48,012 nucleotides of DNA from Parcubacteria group bacterium RIFCSPLOWO2_01_FULL_48_18 (GTDB lineage Bacteria; Patescibacteriota; Minisyncoccia; UBA6257; WO2-01-48-18), in contig MHXH01000001.1 of assembly GCA_001824435.1 (NCBI GenBank), positions 1 through 48,012 of the forward strand, read 5' to 3'. Below, one piece after another: positions 47,737 through 48,012 of the stretch (position 1 is its first letter; every line of letters starts with the position of its first letter). The notes under the pieces were generated by a model, which ran no database searches, was not told the origin of the DNA, and was given only the letters and a program-made list of their open reading frames with translations. The translations under genes and the position numbers were made by a program.

Positions 47737-47864
47737 CCACGGGCTTACGCCCATGGTTTTAGCCGTTTCGGGGCCATCGGGGCCGCTCGGAATCCCGCAC
47801 ACCGAAAGGCGGTTCTGCTCTATTCATCTCTTGGGCTTACGCCAGGGGCTTTCTGGTACGTGGG
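47737..47864. repeat. hairpin upstream of typA and second copy of the CCCGCACC palindrome
   Basis: CCACGGGC/GCCCATGG (47737-47756) forms a hairpin with one mismatch just before typA. 47794-47864 (CCCGCACACCGAAAGG to GGGGCTTTCTGGTACGTGGG) is a diverged copy of the 9057-9128 element. GGGCTTACGCC occurs in both parts (47741 and 47833). The remaining sequence to 48012 has a TATAAT at 47901-47906 on the plus strand and a 10-codon open frame from ATG 47983 that runs off the window, too short to judge. Confidence 0.55.
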
Positions 47865-48012
47865 TAAAAACAAAATCCCTCCAGCGAGGGCAAAACCCGT
47901 TATAATGAATATAGTACATGAAATACAAATAACGCGCAAGCAGTTTGTTTTATCTTGGAGTCAGAGATTTAACGCAACGGATATGAGTACAATATATCCG
48001 TATGCAACAATC

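Noticed and set aside
47983-48012. Possible start of a gene at the right edge
   Set aside because: Only ten codons, no ribosome binding site; cannot be judged.
1-48012. tRNA, rRNA or CRISPR array
   Set aside because: No tRNA-like T-arm and acceptor arrangement, no rRNA sequence and no regularly spaced repeat-spacer pattern was seen on either strand.

Overview
The window looks like a chromosomal segment of a Patescibacteria (Candidate Phyla Radiation) bacterium, most likely Parcubacteria-like. This is an inference from gene content: a VirD4/VirB4-like ATPase beside CPR-type hypothetical genes, a DUF5663-like protein, FtsQ, MurB and Alr, SecA with a SEC-C tail, and many small secreted proteins with no recognisable family. 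The genetic code is standard, since TGA acts as a stop at the ends of mutM, mgtA-like and others. That argues against Gracilibacteria and SR1. Many sigma70-type promoters have their -10 box only about 4-8 nt from the start codon, so leaderless mRNAs appear common. No tRNA, rRNA or CRISPR array was found.

Layout. 1-5800: a copper-resistance island (CsoR/RcnR-type repressor with its own operator, two small membrane proteins, a Cys-rich P1B ATPase with a CPD motif), a cold-shock protein, an SGNH-hydrolase remnant and an unknown gene, bracketed by two 172-bp direct repeats. 5800-9170: small unknown proteins, a DUF167 protein, MutM (Fpg) and a hairpin MITE-like element with a TAA target duplication. 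9171-17700: membrane functions (GT-C-like protein, EamA-like transporter, secreted Ig-like protein, MgtA-like P-type ATPase, a DgkA-PAP2 fusion, NDH-2) and an IS66 remnant. 17756-22230: an M49-like peptidase on the minus strand, a PfpI/DJ-1 protein, a nucleotidyltransferase and three or four small unknown proteins, each with a readable promoter and terminator. 22287-26790: SerS, a TPR-like protein whose 3' end is joined to an IS3-type remnant, alanine racemase and FtsQ. 26930-34915: a block of unknown genes around a large membrane-anchored TraD/VirD4-like ATPase, ending with GtrA. 34912-37136: a small zinc-ribbon-like protein, a candidate small RNA, MurB and HPF. 37249-43440: a membrane zincin, an ABC exporter pair, SecA and an MTH1-like Nudix hydrolase flanked by decayed SEC-C tails. 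43452-48012: two small minus-strand genes, a DEAD-box helicase and convergent TypA/BipA.

How the genes fit together. Copper control looks self-contained: a repressor overlapping its own promoter controls the export ATPase. Cell-wall and division genes (alr, ftsQ, murB, the undecaprenol kinase-phosphatase fusion) are scattered but all present. Stress and translation functions (Csp, DEAD-box helicase, HPF, TypA) and oxidised-guanine repair (MutM plus the MTH1-like Nudix) recur. The best candidate for an undescribed system is the 26966-34313 block: a 1022-residue Ala/Glu-rich protein with hydrophobic and LysM-like segments, three small accessory proteins and the DNA-pump-like ATPase, with no relaxase or pilin genes nearby. 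The spacers hold several families of palindromic and heptameric repeats.
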